A stretch of DNA of 64,000 nt from assembly GCF_000721075.1 (NCBI RefSeq), contig NZ_JOEQ01000014.1, forward strand, positions 62,001 to 126,000, in the 5' to 3' direction. A model generated the notes under the pieces. The model was not told the DNA's origin, made no database searches, and was given only the letters and a program-made list of their open reading frames with translations. Source of the DNA: Streptosporangium amethystogenes (GTDB taxonomy: Bacteria; Actinomycetota; Actinomycetes; Streptosporangiales; Streptosporangiaceae). Position 1 is the stretch's first letter. Each line of letters begins with the position of its first letter. This document shows, in pieces, positions 44,590-53,013 of this stretch. The position numbers and the translations under genes were made by a program.

Positions 44590-45030
44590 TCAGTTCGCGA
44601 GGTCCTCGTCCCTAATGGTCTCGACCCGGCAGTGCGAGAGCACGTTCCGCTTCGGTTGGTAGACACAGACCTTGAGGTCGATCCTCTTGACCTGGCCCTT
44701 GGTCTCGAAAAGGTAGCCCTTGTAACCGGAGGAGGCGCAGGACCAGCGCACCGGCGACCAGGATGGCCCGCCCTTCTGGTAGTGGAACCTGGCGCGGACC
44801 CAGGCGCAGTGACCGGAGTGGCGGTCTCGGTCGTAGATCCTGCCGTACGCGGTGAAGTGGCTCTGGTTGAAGCCGGTGACCCACAGCTGCGCCTTGGCGT
44901 ACCCGGAATGCCCGGAGCCAGATCTGACCGTCCCCAGATAGAAGTCGCCCTGGGCCGTCGCGCTCGCCGCGGCGGGCAGTCCCAGCACGAGCGCGGTGGC
45001 CAGCAGCGCTCCACGGACGATCCTGCGCAT
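44590..45030 (-). CDS. Small secreted protein of unknown function
   Basis: 146 residues. ATG at 45030 follows AGAGGAGAG. A signal peptide (MRRIVRGALLATALVLGLP, cleavage after ASA) precedes about 120 residues rich in aromatic and basic residues with four cysteines (HCAW, WSCASS, KVCVY, SHCRV), likely two disulfides. Alternating strand patterns (AQLWVTGFNQSHFTAYGRIY) suggest a beta-sandwich. It looks intact, unlike its neighbours. It is probably a secreted accessory factor and has no recognised family. Confidence 0.72.
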   Translation of the reverse strand: MRRIVRGALLATALVLGLPAAASATAQGDFYLGTVRSGSGHSGYAKAQLWVTGFNQSHFTAYGRIYDRDRHSGHCAWVRARFHYQKGGPSWSPVRWSCASSGYKGYLFETKGQVKRIDLKVCVYQPKRNVLSHCRVETIRDEDLAN

Positions 45031-45215
45031 CGTCTCTCCTCTTTCCTGTGCTTCCCGGCCGAGGTTCTTCTCGGCTCAGGTGATCAGTCACCAGTGATAG
45101 TCGAGACGACTTGGAACCCTCTTGCGAGTCACTGCCCGCGGCATGTGATCGAATCGCTACCTGCGATGCATGCGTCGCCGTACGCTGACCGCAGCCCCTC
45201 CCCTGGGAACACGGA

Positions 45216-45243
45216 AGCCCCGCCGCTCTTCGGCGCCGGGGCT
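45216..45243. terminator. Terminator-like hairpin
   Basis: AGCCCCGCCG (from 45216) pairs with the CGGCGCCGGGGCT segment ending 45243, with a small mismatch. It lies 20 bases past the end of the minus-strand fragment at 45264. Confidence 0.4.
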
Positions 45244-45263
45244 CTCACCTGTCGGAGGTGGGG

Positions 45264-45505
45264 TCAGGATCGGACGAAGTTCCACATGCCGTCGGCCTGG
45301 ACCGTCAACAGCATCGTGCCGTCAGGAAGAAGAACCTCTCTTCCTTCCAGCTCCCGATCTCGTTGACGAGCCCCTCGGTGCCGTTCTCGGCATAGGAGTC
45401 GACGATGAAGTTCCAGCTCCCCGAATGGCGTGCCTGGACGGTCGTCAGTCCGGAGCCTGGCGGTTCCAGCTTGAGCACCTCATCGCCGCGGCCCGACACG
45501 TTGGA
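45264..45505 (-). pseudogene. Frameshifted C-terminal fragment of a secreted-type beta domain
   Basis: The minus strand reads GSGLTTVQARHSGSWNFIV, DSYAENGTEGLVNEIGSWK and then, one frame over (shift near 45335), VLLPDGTMLLTVQADGMWNFV to a stop at 45264. These are the two half-repeats of a small beta domain (W/F-NFIV...NEIG...LL-V-ADG-W) that I have seen at the C-terminus of actinobacterial lipoproteins and secreted proteins. The N-terminal remainder is missing; the fragment starts where the GntR gene's 5' end begins. Confidence 0.5.
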
Positions 45506-45544
45506 CCCGGCCCAAGGGCGAGCCATGGACATGCCGAGACGCCC

Positions 45545-45919
45545 GTGTACCGCCAGGTCGCTGATGCCGTCCGGCGCGATATCCAGACCGGCCAGTTCCG
45601 GCCGCGCCGCCCCCTGCCCTCTGAGATTCACCTGCAGCAGCGCTTCGGAGTGGCCCGCGACACGGCGCGAAAAGCGATCAGCCACCTCACCTCGCTCGGT
45701 CTGGTGCGCACGGTTCCCGGCCGCGGAACCTACGTTCGGGCGCCAGAGGTCACCGTGATCGCTCCAGATCCGGACATGCGCATTATCACGCGGCTCCCTA
45801 CGGACGCCGAGAGGGCGGAGCTGGGCCTCGGTGCGGGTGTGTGGGTCCTGGTGGCCGAGCGGGTCGACGGAGGCGTTGAGGTGCTTCCTGGGGACGCGGC
45901 AGAGATCCGGCTGGAATAG
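45545..45919 (+). CDS. GntR family transcriptional regulator, 5' end uncertain
   Basis: About 125 residues from a GTG at 45545. The winged helix is nearly complete: YRQVADAVRRDIQTGQFRP, LPSEIHLQQRFGVARDTARK and GLVRTVPGRGTYVRAPEV, followed by a short tail without a UTRA sensor domain. No ribosome-binding site or ATG fits this frame; ATGs just upstream are in another frame, as if one base had been gained. It may be a 5'-damaged gene at the junction with the fragment on the other strand. Similar short GntR proteins are common in actinomycete accessory regions. Confidence 0.55.
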   Translation: MYRQVADAVRRDIQTGQFRPRRPLPSEIHLQQRFGVARDTARKAISHLTSLGLVRTVPGRGTYVRAPEVTVIAPDPDMRIITRLPTDAERAELGLGAGVWVLVAERVDGGVEVLPGDAAEIRLE

Positions 45920-45922
45920 CGA

Positions 45923-45952
45923 GAGGCCCCCGCTCCGAGAAGCGGGGGCCTC
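45923..45952 (+). terminator. Terminator after the GntR gene
   Basis: GAGGCCCCCGCT (45923-45934) and AGCGGGGGCCTC (45941-45952) form a perfect 12-base-pair stem three bases past the stop. Confidence 0.7.
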
Positions 45953-46161
45953 CGACCGGTCGCACGGCGAGGGCGACTCCCCAACGCGACCGGCGTCAAG
46001 ATCCTAAATCGGCCTACCCCTCGGTATGCATCGGTCGGCCGTCTTGTCCACGTACGGCGAGGGCTCCGCAGTTCAAGATCGTGCGCATCTCATACGCAAA
46101 GATCTTGGAAAACGCTTACTCACGCTGGAACATGACGTGTTGCACAACAACAGGTCAGAGC

Positions 46162-47409
46162 CTAGATCTCCCCTTTGACCAGCAGCGCCACGCACTCCAC
46201 GTGGTGGGTCATCGGGAAGGCGTCGAAGGCGCGCAGGTCGGCGAGGCGGTAGCCGCTCTCGGCGAACCAGGCGAGGTCGCGGGCCAGGGTGGCCGGATCG
46301 CAGGAGACGTACACGATCCGAGTGGCCTCAAGAGTGGTCACCCGGTCGACGACGTCGCGGCCCAGACCCGCTCGGGGCGGGTCGACGACGACCAGGTCCG
46401 CGCGCTCGATGCCGAAGCGGTCGAGGGCGTTCTCCACCCGTCCCCTGGCGAAGCGCGCCTGGGGGAGGTCACGGAGGTTACGCTCCGCGTCACGGACGGC
46501 GACGGACTCGGACTCGACACCGAACACGGCCCCCTCGGGGCCGACCGCCTCGGCGAGTCCGGCGGCGAACAGGCCGACGCCGCAGTAGAGGTCGAGGGCC
46601 CACTCGCCCGGCCGCGGTGCGGCGAACTTCAGGACCGCGTCGAGCAGGGTGGCGGCGGCGCCGGGATGGACCTGCCAGAAACCACTGCCGGTGACCTGGA
46701 AGTCACGCTCGCCGACGCGCTCGACGAGATGGTTGCGGCCGCGGACGACCCGGCTGCGGCCCTTGCCCTCGTCGACGAAGACGGCCACGCTCGCGTCGAG
46801 ATCGGGTACGGCCACCGTGCGCCGGGGCTTGGGAGCGATCACGACCGCCTGGTCACCGGTGGAGGAGGCGATGACCTCGACCGAGGAGGCGTTGCGCCAG
46901 TTCATCACCTCGGCGCCGACGTTCTCGACCTCGGGGTGGGCGATCAGGCAGGCGTCCACCGGCTCGATGTCGTGGGAGCGGTGGCGGCGCAGGCCCAGCC
47001 CGCCCTCGCGGTCGACGGCGAACTGGACGCGGGTACGCCAGCCGAGACCGTCGGGGGCGCCTGGCATCTCCTCGACGACGCCCTTCCAGTCGATTCCACC
47101 CAGACGCTTGAGCTGCTCGGCCACCACGTCGGCCTTCAGGCGGCGCTGGGCGTCGAGGGAGGCGTGCTGCCAGTCGCAGCCACCGCAGCGGCCGGGACCC
47201 GCGAACGGGCACGGCGGACTCACCCGGTCGGCGGAGGACTCCAGGATCTCGACGGCGTCGGCCCGCAGGAACCGGGAGGTCTCCTCGGTGATCTCAGCCA
47301 TGACGCGCTCGCCGGGCAGCGCGTGCCGCACGAAGACGACCCGGCCGTCATGGCGCGCGACACACCAGCCACCGTGCGCAACCGGTCCCACCGTCAGTTC
47401 GATCGCCAT
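46162..47409 (-). CDS. Class I SAM-dependent RNA uracil-C5 methyltransferase (TrmA/RlmD type) with TRAM domain
   Basis: 415 residues. The N-terminal TRAM domain (about 1-60) precedes CPFAGPGRCGGCDWQH, part of the [4Fe-4S] cysteine set of the RumA subgroup. The SAM-binding motif is DLYCGVGLFAAGLA, the substrate motif VVDPPRAGLGRDVV, and the nucleophile loop IVYVSCDPATLARDLA carries the catalytic cysteine. It methylates uracil C5 in rRNA or tRNA; which RNA cannot be read from sequence. It lies 66 bases after the KimA-like gene on the same strand, an order I recall as conserved in actinomycetes. Confidence 0.92.
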   Translation of the reverse strand: MAIELTVGPVAHGGWCVARHDGRVVFVRHALPGERVMAEITEETSRFLRADAVEILESSADRVSPPCPFAGPGRCGGCDWQHASLDAQRRLKADVVAEQLKRLGGIDWKGVVEEMPGAPDGLGWRTRVQFAVDREGGLGLRRHRSHDIEPVDACLIAHPEVENVGAEVMNWRNASSVEVIASSTGDQAVVIAPKPRRTVAVPDLDASVAVFVDEGKGRSRVVRGRNHLVERVGERDFQVTGSGFWQVHPGAAATLLDAVLKFAAPRPGEWALDLYCGVGLFAAGLAEAVGPEGAVFGVESESVAVRDAERNLRDLPQARFARGRVENALDRFGIERADLVVVDPPRAGLGRDVVDRVTTLEATRIVYVSCDPATLARDLAWFAESGYRLADLRAFDAFPMTHHVECVALLVKGEI

Positions 47410-47475
47410 GGCCGTTGCCCCCAGAGAATTCGTCGTCGGTCGAGCCTCCTTGCGGTCAGGAGCGCATGTGCAAGG

Positions 47476-49515
47476 TTATGCCTTGAGGTCCTCGTCCCGG
47501 GCCGCCTCCTGTCGCGGGCGGCGGGAGGCCCCCGGAGCGAGGGGCTCGGGGCGGCCCTTGAGCCGGTCGGAGGAGTGCAGTTGCCAGGGCACGCTGATGA
47601 CCATCACACCGGGCTGGAACAGCAGGCGGGTCTTCAGGCGCAGCGCGCTCTGGTTGTGCAGGAGGTGCTCCCACCAGTGGCCGACGACGTACTCGGGGAT
47701 GTAGACGCTCACCACGTCGCGGGGAGAGCGGCGGCGCAGCGACCTGACGTACTCCAGGATCGGCCGGGTGATCTCGCGGTAGGGCGAGTCGAGCGTCTTC
47801 AGCGGCACCGGGATGCCGCGTCGCTCCCACTCCTCCTGCAGCTCTCTGGCCTCCGTGCCCTCCACGCCCACGGTGATCGCCTCAAGCTTGGAGGGGCGGG
47901 TGGCACGGGCGTAGGCGAGAGCACGCAGGGTCGGCTTGTGGATCTTGGAGACCAGGACGATGGCGTGGTTGCGCGCGGGCAATATCGACCCGTCCACCAC
48001 CGAGTCGTCGGCGGCGAGCTCGCGGGACACGTTCTCGTAGTGGCGGTGGATGCCCTTCATCATCAGGAACAGCACCGGCATGGCCACACAGACGATCCAC
48101 GCCCCGTGAGTGAACTTGGTGAACAGCACGACCAGCAGGACCAGGCCGGTCATGACGCCACCGAAGAAGTTGATGGTCCGCGAGCGGTACATCTGGTGGC
48201 GGACCTTCGGGTCGGTCTCGGTTCTCAGATGCCGGCTCCAGTGCCGGACCATGCCGATCTGGCTCAGCGTGAACGACACGAAGACGCCCAGGATGTAGAG
48301 GTTGAGCAGGCGGCTGACATCGGCCTCGAAGCCCCACAACAGCAGGCAGGCCCCGGCGGCGAGGATCACGATGCCGTTGGAGAAGGCGAGCCGGTCGCCC
48401 CGGGTGTGCAGCTGGCGGGGCAGGTAGCGGTCCTGGGCCAGGATCGAACCGAGCACGGGAAAGCCGTTGAAGGCGGTGTTGGCGGCGAGGAACAGGATCA
48501 GCGCGGTGACGGCCGAGATGACGAAGAAGGGCAGCGAGCCGTTTCCGAAGACCGCGTCGGCGACCTGGGAGATGATCGGCTGCTGGTAGTAGCCGGGCCC
48601 GGCGGGCCGCCCGTCGATGAGCACGTCCCGGAAGGCGACGGCCGGGTCGGCGACCTTGACCCCCGAGGCCAGGCCGAGGGAGATGATGCCGACGAACATC
48701 GTCACCGAGACCAGGCCCATCATCAGCAGCGTGTTCGCGGCGTTCTTGCTCTTGGGCTTGCGGAAGGCGGGCACGCCGTTACTGATCGCCTCGACACCGG
48801 TGAGCGCGGCGCAGCCGGAGGAGAACGCGCGCAGGATCAGGAAGGCCGCCGCGAAGGAGGTCAGGTTGGACTGCTCGGCGACGATCTCGTACCCGGCGGT
48901 GGGCGCGCGCAGTTCGTCGCCGAGGACGAGCAGCCGGAAGCCTCCCCACATGATCAGGCCGAGGACGGCGAACATGAAGGCGTAGGTGGGGATGGCGAAG
49001 GCCGCGCCGGACTCCCGGATGCCGCGCAGGTTCACCAGTGTCAGCACGGTGACGATGACGATCGCGACCAGCGGCTTGTGCTCGGCGACGTAGGGGATGG
49101 TGGCACCCACGTAGTCGACGCCGTTGGCGACCGACACCGCGACGGTCAGCACGTAGTCGACCATCAGGGCGCTGGCGACGGTCAGACCGGCGTTCGGACC
49201 GAGGTTGACCGTGGCGACCTCGTAGTCGCCGCCCCCGCTGGGGTAGGCGTGCACGTTCTGCCGGTACGAGGCGACGACGGTGAGCATCACCACCACGACG
49301 GCGACGGCGACCCAGGGACTGAAATGGTAGAAGGAGACTCCGGCCAGCGAGAGGATGACGAGGATCTCCTGCGGGGCATAGGCCACCGAGGAGAGCGCGT
49401 CACTCGCGAAAACAGGTAGTGCGATGCGCTTGGGGAGCAGCTGCTCGTGTAACTGTGTGCTGCGTAGCGCACGCCCGATGAAAAGGCGTTTGACAAGGTC
49501 CGTCACCTTCGACAC
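47476..49515 (-). CDS. APC-superfamily transporter, KimA-like (probable potassium importer)
   Basis: 679 residues: about twelve membrane helices (residues 30-460) and a C-terminal cytoplasmic domain of about 200 residues. Helix 1 region KRIALPVFASDALSSVAYAPQ and YPSGGGDYEVATVNLG match the KimA (YdaO) branch rather than ordinary amino acid permeases, and the C-terminal domain (VDGSILPARNHAIVLVSKIHK) is the USP-like part seen there. KimA imports potassium by proton symport. The divergent neighbours ceoB-ceoC encode potassium-channel-type RCK proteins, which strengthens a potassium role. Annotation as an amino acid permease is the common alternative. GTG start at 49515. Confidence 0.87.
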   Translation of the reverse strand: MSKVTDLVKRLFIGRALRSTQLHEQLLPKRIALPVFASDALSSVAYAPQEILVILSLAGVSFYHFSPWVAVAVVVVMLTVVASYRQNVHAYPSGGGDYEVATVNLGPNAGLTVASALMVDYVLTVAVSVANGVDYVGATIPYVAEHKPLVAIVIVTVLTLVNLRGIRESGAAFAIPTYAFMFAVLGLIMWGGFRLLVLGDELRAPTAGYEIVAEQSNLTSFAAAFLILRAFSSGCAALTGVEAISNGVPAFRKPKSKNAANTLLMMGLVSVTMFVGIISLGLASGVKVADPAVAFRDVLIDGRPAGPGYYQQPIISQVADAVFGNGSLPFFVISAVTALILFLAANTAFNGFPVLGSILAQDRYLPRQLHTRGDRLAFSNGIVILAAGACLLLWGFEADVSRLLNLYILGVFVSFTLSQIGMVRHWSRHLRTETDPKVRHQMYRSRTINFFGGVMTGLVLLVVLFTKFTHGAWIVCVAMPVLFLMMKGIHRHYENVSRELAADDSVVDGSILPARNHAIVLVSKIHKPTLRALAYARATRPSKLEAITVGVEGTEARELQEEWERRGIPVPLKTLDSPYREITRPILEYVRSLRRRSPRDVVSVYIPEYVVGHWWEHLLHNQSALRLKTRLLFQPGVMVISVPWQLHSSDRLKGRPEPLAPGASRRPRQEAARDEDLKA

Positions 49516-49630
49516 GTCTGCTGATGCTAGTCGCTATTACCCGGCTGCACTCACACGGCACTCCCGGGGGCGCCATACTGGCTGAATACATCGGGAACAA
49601 GATCCGCCTCACAGCAACCGGCGGGGGAGT

Positions 49631-50296
49631 ATGCATATCGTGATCATGGGGTGTGGCCGGGTGGGTTCGACTCTGGCGCACATTCTTGAGGACAGCGGCC
49701 ACTCGGTCGCGATCATCGACCGTGACCCGCAGGCGTTTCGCCGCCTGCGGGCCGGGTTCCGGGGTCGCAGGGTCACCGGGATCGGCTTCGACCGGGACGT
49801 TCTGGAAGAGGCCGGCATCGAGGCCGCGGGCGCCTACGTGGCGGTGAGCAGTGGCGACAACTCGAACATCATCTCCGCCAGGGTCGCCCGCGAGACGTTC
49901 GGCGTGGACAACGTCGTGGCCAGGATCTACGACTCCCGGCGCGCCGAGGTCTACCAGCGGCTGGGCATCCCCACGGTGGCCACGGTCCGCTGGACCGCCG
50001 ACCAGATCCTGCGCCGCGTCCTGCCCGAGGGTGCCGAGCCGCTCTGGCGCGACCCCAGCGGGCGCGTGGTGCTGATCGAGGTGGCCTACCACCCCGGCTG
50101 GATCGGCGCCCCGGTGCGGAGGCTGGAGGAGGCCGCTGGAACCCGCCTGGCGTTCATCAACCGAATCGGCGAGACCCTGCTGCCCAAGAACGACTCGGTG
50201 GTGCAGGAGGGGGACGTGCTGCACGTCATGGCGGTCGAGGCGGACATGGACCGCATCAACAAGGTGCTGTCCGCGGCGCCGGAGGAGGGGCACTGA
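49631..50296 (+). CDS. ceoB: TrkA family potassium uptake protein (CeoB-like, RCK domains)
   Basis: 221 residues: an N-terminal RCK_N Rossmann domain (MHIVIMGCGRVGSTLAHIL, then IIDRDPQAFRRL with the acidic residue that selects NAD) and a C-terminal RCK_C domain from about residue 135 (LIEVAYHPGWIGAPVRRLEE). It is a soluble gating subunit for a potassium transporter. Its last base is the first base of the next ATG (TGATG), so the pair is translated together. It diverges from the KimA-like gene across 115 bases, too short for a ydaO-type c-di-AMP riboswitch. Confidence 0.9.
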   Translation: MHIVIMGCGRVGSTLAHILEDSGHSVAIIDRDPQAFRRLRAGFRGRRVTGIGFDRDVLEEAGIEAAGAYVAVSSGDNSNIISARVARETFGVDNVVARIYDSRRAEVYQRLGIPTVATVRWTADQILRRVLPEGAEPLWRDPSGRVVLIEVAYHPGWIGAPVRRLEEAAGTRLAFINRIGETLLPKNDSVVQEGDVLHVMAVEADMDRINKVLSAAPEEGH

Positions 50297-50967
50297 TGCG
50301 CGTCACCATCGCCGGCGCGGGGGCGGTCGGCCGGTCGATCGCCGCCGAACTCCTGGAGAACGGCCACGAGGTCCTGCTCATCGACATCGACCCCAAGGCC
50401 ATCAAGATCGACACCGTGCCACGGGCGGAGTGGCTGCTCGCCGACGCCTGCGAGATCTCCTCGCTGGACGAGGCCGGCCTGGCCGACTGCCACGTGGTCG
50501 TCGCGGCCAGCGGTGACGACAAGGTCAACCTCGTGGTGTCGCTGCTCGCCAAGACGGAGTACGGCGTGCCGCGCGTGGTCGCCAGGATCAACCACCCCAA
50601 GAACGAGTGGCTGTTCAACGAGTCGTGGGGCGTCGACGTGGCCGTCTCGACCCCGCGCCTGCTGAGCGCGCTGGTCGAGGAGGCGGTCAGCGTCGGCGAC
50701 CTGGTGCGCCTGATGACCTTCCGCCAGGGCCAGGCCAACCTGGTCGAGCTCACCCTGCCCGAGGACGCACCGGTCGTCGGCCACCGTGCCGGCTCGGTGC
50801 CGTGGCCGAACGACACCGCCCTGGTCGCGATCCTGCGCGAGGGCCGGGTGCTGGTGCCCACCGCCGACGACCCGCTGGAGGCCGGCGACGAGCTGATGTT
50901 CGTGGCCAGCCAGGAGGTCGAGGAGGAGCTGGCCGAACTCCTCTCCCCGCACCGCGCGCCGCGCTGA
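50296..50967 (+). CDS. ceoC: TrkA family potassium uptake protein (CeoC-like, RCK domains)
   Basis: 223 residues, paralogous to the preceding gene: RCK_N with MRVTIAGAGAVGRSIAAELLENG and LIDIDPKAIK, and RCK_C with ANLVELTLPEDAPVVGHRAG and GDELMFVASQEVEEEL. Two adjacent paralogues, as in mycobacterial ceoB-ceoC, probably form a hetero-octameric ring gating a potassium transporter. No TrkH/KtrB membrane subunit is nearby; the divergent KimA-like protein is the only transport partner visible. Confidence 0.9.
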   Translation: MRVTIAGAGAVGRSIAAELLENGHEVLLIDIDPKAIKIDTVPRAEWLLADACEISSLDEAGLADCHVVVAASGDDKVNLVVSLLAKTEYGVPRVVARINHPKNEWLFNESWGVDVAVSTPRLLSALVEEAVSVGDLVRLMTFRQGQANLVELTLPEDAPVVGHRAGSVPWPNDTALVAILREGRVLVPTADDPLEAGDELMFVASQEVEEELAELLSPHRAPR

Positions 50968-51061
50968 GCGGAAGGGCTTCGGAGCGGTACACCGGTCCGA
51001 AGCCCGATCACCGGTCGGGGGCGTCCGTGAGGGGCCGAGGAGGGCGGAGCGGGGCTGCCGC

Positions 51062-51736
51062 TCAGGAGGCCGCGGGCCGCACCGGGGTCCGGCCACGGGC
51101 CAGGAGCCACACCATGGCGGCGAGCGCCGCGACCTGGAGCGGCCAGCCCATCGCGATCTTGAGGATGCCCAGCTCGGCGACCGCGTCGTCCCTGCCGATC
51201 AGGTAGACGGGGAGCTGCACCACCACCCGGATCACGCACGGGATCATCAGCAGCCAGGTGAGCCTGGTGCACAGCCGCACCACGGCCGAATCCGCGCGCC
51301 ACGCGGTCGGGTCACCGGTGACGGACCCGATGAGGAACCCCACCACCGGCCATCGGGTGACGATGGACAGCAGCATCACCACGGAGTAGCCGGCGTTGTA
51401 GAGGATGCCGGGCAGGAAGACGTCCTCCGCCTGGCCGGTGCGGGAGGCGAAGAACGCGCCGATGCCGATGCCGATCAGGCTGTTGATCACGAACTGCGGC
51501 GTCGAGCGCTGCACCAGCCGCACGGCGAGCAGCAGCACCGCGGCCGAGATACTGACGATCAAGGAGCGCTTCAGATCGGAGGTGGCGATCCACATGCCGG
51601 TGAAGGCGATGGTGGGCACGGCGGCCTCGATGACGCCCCGCACCCCGCCGAACGCCTTGGCAAGCTGACTGCGGATCGCGGCCTCGACCGTGTCGTGCGC
51701 GGCGGTCTCGCCGGTGGAGGTCATCTTCTCGCTCAC
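51062..51736 (-). CDS. DUF3159 family membrane protein
   Basis: 224 residues with about five hydrophobic segments (for example VPTIAFTGMWIATSD, SLIVSISAAVLLLAVRLV and LGILKIAMGWPLQVAALAAM). The DUF3159 motif GVRGVIEAAVPTIAF near residue 33 and FLPGILYNAGYSVVMLLSI are typical. It is predicted to be intramembrane with conserved charged positions; the family role is unknown. GTG start at 51736 (an ATG four codons later is possible). It follows the OB-fold gene by 21 bases and belongs to a run of same-strand actinobacterial genes (DUF3710, OB-fold, DUF3159). Confidence 0.88.
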   Translation of the reverse strand: MSEKMTSTGETAAHDTVEAAIRSQLAKAFGGVRGVIEAAVPTIAFTGMWIATSDLKRSLIVSISAAVLLLAVRLVQRSTPQFVINSLIGIGIGAFFASRTGQAEDVFLPGILYNAGYSVVMLLSIVTRWPVVGFLIGSVTGDPTAWRADSAVVRLCTRLTWLLMIPCVIRVVVQLPVYLIGRDDAVAELGILKIAMGWPLQVAALAAMVWLLARGRTPVRPAAS

Positions 51737-51757
51737 CGTTCCGTGGTCATCGATCGC

Positions 51758-52165
51758 TCACGCACCGCCTGCCGGGCGCAGCTCGTATCTGGGGTTGAAC
51801 ATGACTTTGCGCCCATCCTGGATGCTGACCAGCCCCTCGGCCAGCACCAGGCGGCCAGGCTCGATGCCGGCGATCTTCCTGCGGCCCAGCCAGATCAGAT
51901 CGATCACATCGGAACCGTCGTAGAGCTCCGCCTCCAGCGCGGGAGCGCCCCCGCGAGGGCGCAGCGTCACCGTCCGCAGAGTACCGCTCACGCAGAAGCG
52001 TCGACGTCCGCCACACGAGACGATGGGCGTGGCGCCTTGGCGGTCGAGGTCCTGCTGAAGCTCGTCGGCCTCCAACTCGGCCTGGCCGGCGGTCAGGCGG
52101 CGAAAGAAGCCCCGCAGACCGCTCTGTTTATGCGGCTCCTGAGAACCCACGGACCTCTCCTTCAC
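51758..52165 (-). CDS. OB-fold nucleic-acid-binding domain protein
   Basis: 135 residues. After a basic N-terminal helix (about 15-45, LRGFFRRLTAGQAELEADEL), residues 55-125 make a single OB-fold: VSGTLRTVTLRPRGGAPALEAELYDGSDVIDLIWLGRRKIAGIEPG, with the strand pattern of tRNA_anti/OB proteins. No catalytic residues are visible. It lies between DUF3710 and DUF3159 genes with small gaps, an order I recall as common in actinomycetes. RNA or DNA binding is expected but its target is unknown. Confidence 0.87.
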   Translation of the reverse strand: MKERSVGSQEPHKQSGLRGFFRRLTAGQAELEADELQQDLDRQGATPIVSCGGRRRFCVSGTLRTVTLRPRGGAPALEAELYDGSDVIDLIWLGRRKIAGIEPGRLVLAEGLVSIQDGRKVMFNPRYELRPAGGA

Positions 52166-52199
52166 GTACGAGTCGAATCAGCGTACGCGATTCGGCCTC

Positions 52200-52874
52200 T
52201 CAGCGGATCTCCGCGATCTCCGGCCCCCGGTCGAACGGGGCGAGGTCGGGCCCCTTGCCCTCGTCGGCCTGCTCCTCCACGGCCTGCCTGGCCTCGGGGG
52301 GCAGCCGGAGCTCGATCGCCTCCTTGGGGGCCATCGGCTCGTCACCGCGTACCACGACTATGTCCCGGACGACATCCTCCAGCGTCGCGGCGACCTCGGC
52401 GTCCTGTGCGGCACGCCCGCTGATCACCGCGCGCAGGAACCAGCGCGGCCCGTCCACCCCGATGTAGCGGACCGGCTGCTCGACGCCCTCGGCGGGGATC
52501 CTGGCGGCCAGCTCGACGCCGAACGCCCCCTCCTGCTCCTGCGCGGTACCTCCGGCGCTCTTCACCCCTTCGACCAGCTCGGCCCTGACCTCGTCCCAGA
52601 TACCGCTCCGCTTGGGCGCCGCGAAGGCGTGCACCTGCAGAGCGCTCTCGTTGAACAGGACCACCGCACCGACGATCTGGTCACCGGCCAGGTTGAGCTG
52701 GACCTCGAAACCGGGGCCGACCGGCAGGCGCATGCCTCCGAGGTCGACCCGCTCACGCTCGGGGTAGGGCTCGTCGGCATCCCACGGGCCCGACTCCCGC
52801 GCCGGGACCTGCGGGGTCTCGTCCACCGCGGCCTTGGCGGCCGGGGACTCCTCACGACGGCGACGTCGGAACAT
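52200..52874 (-). CDS. DUF3710 family protein
   Basis: 224 residues from the ATG at 52874, which has GAGGAAA upstream; a GTG three codons earlier sits too close to AAGGAG. A basic N-terminus (MFRRRRREE) and a disordered stretch precede the DUF3710 domain (about 45-205): RVDLGGMRLPVGPGFEVQLNL, AFAAPKRSGIWDEVRAEL and VRYIGVDGPRWFLRAVISG. It is cytoplasmic and its function is unknown. The family is nearly always next to dut in actinomycetes, as here (140 bases downstream of it). Confidence 0.9.
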   Translation of the reverse strand: MFRRRRREESPAAKAAVDETPQVPARESGPWDADEPYPERERVDLGGMRLPVGPGFEVQLNLAGDQIVGAVVLFNESALQVHAFAAPKRSGIWDEVRAELVEGVKSAGGTAQEQEGAFGVELAARIPAEGVEQPVRYIGVDGPRWFLRAVISGRAAQDAEVAATLEDVVRDIVVVRGDEPMAPKEAIELRLPPEARQAVEEQADEGKGPDLAPFDRGPEIAEIR

Positions 52875-53013
52875 TTTCCTCACGCTCCTTGAAGTTTCGC
52901 TGGTAACTCATCCCCCGCCGGATACGGCGGTGGGTGGCCTCCGGGGCCGAAGGTGCGCCCAGGTTCCGGATCATCATCCGTCACCTCCTTCACCTCGTCG
53001 GAGTCACTCCCTG

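Noticed and set aside
46107..46120. GGAAAACGCTTACT, resembling the LacI operator at 10657
   Set aside because: It has three mismatches out of 14, loses symmetry, and no gene starts near it on either strand; likely chance or a site for another regulator.
46081..49419. Very long plus-strand open frame of more than 1,100 codons
   Set aside because: It is antisense to the methyltransferase and KimA-like genes; its Asp/Gly/His/Arg-rich composition is the usual shadow of high-GC genes.
49516..49630. Possible ydaO-type c-di-AMP riboswitch between the KimA-like gene and ceoB
   Set aside because: The gap is only 115 bases and shows no recognisable riboswitch core, too short for both a promoter and the aptamer.
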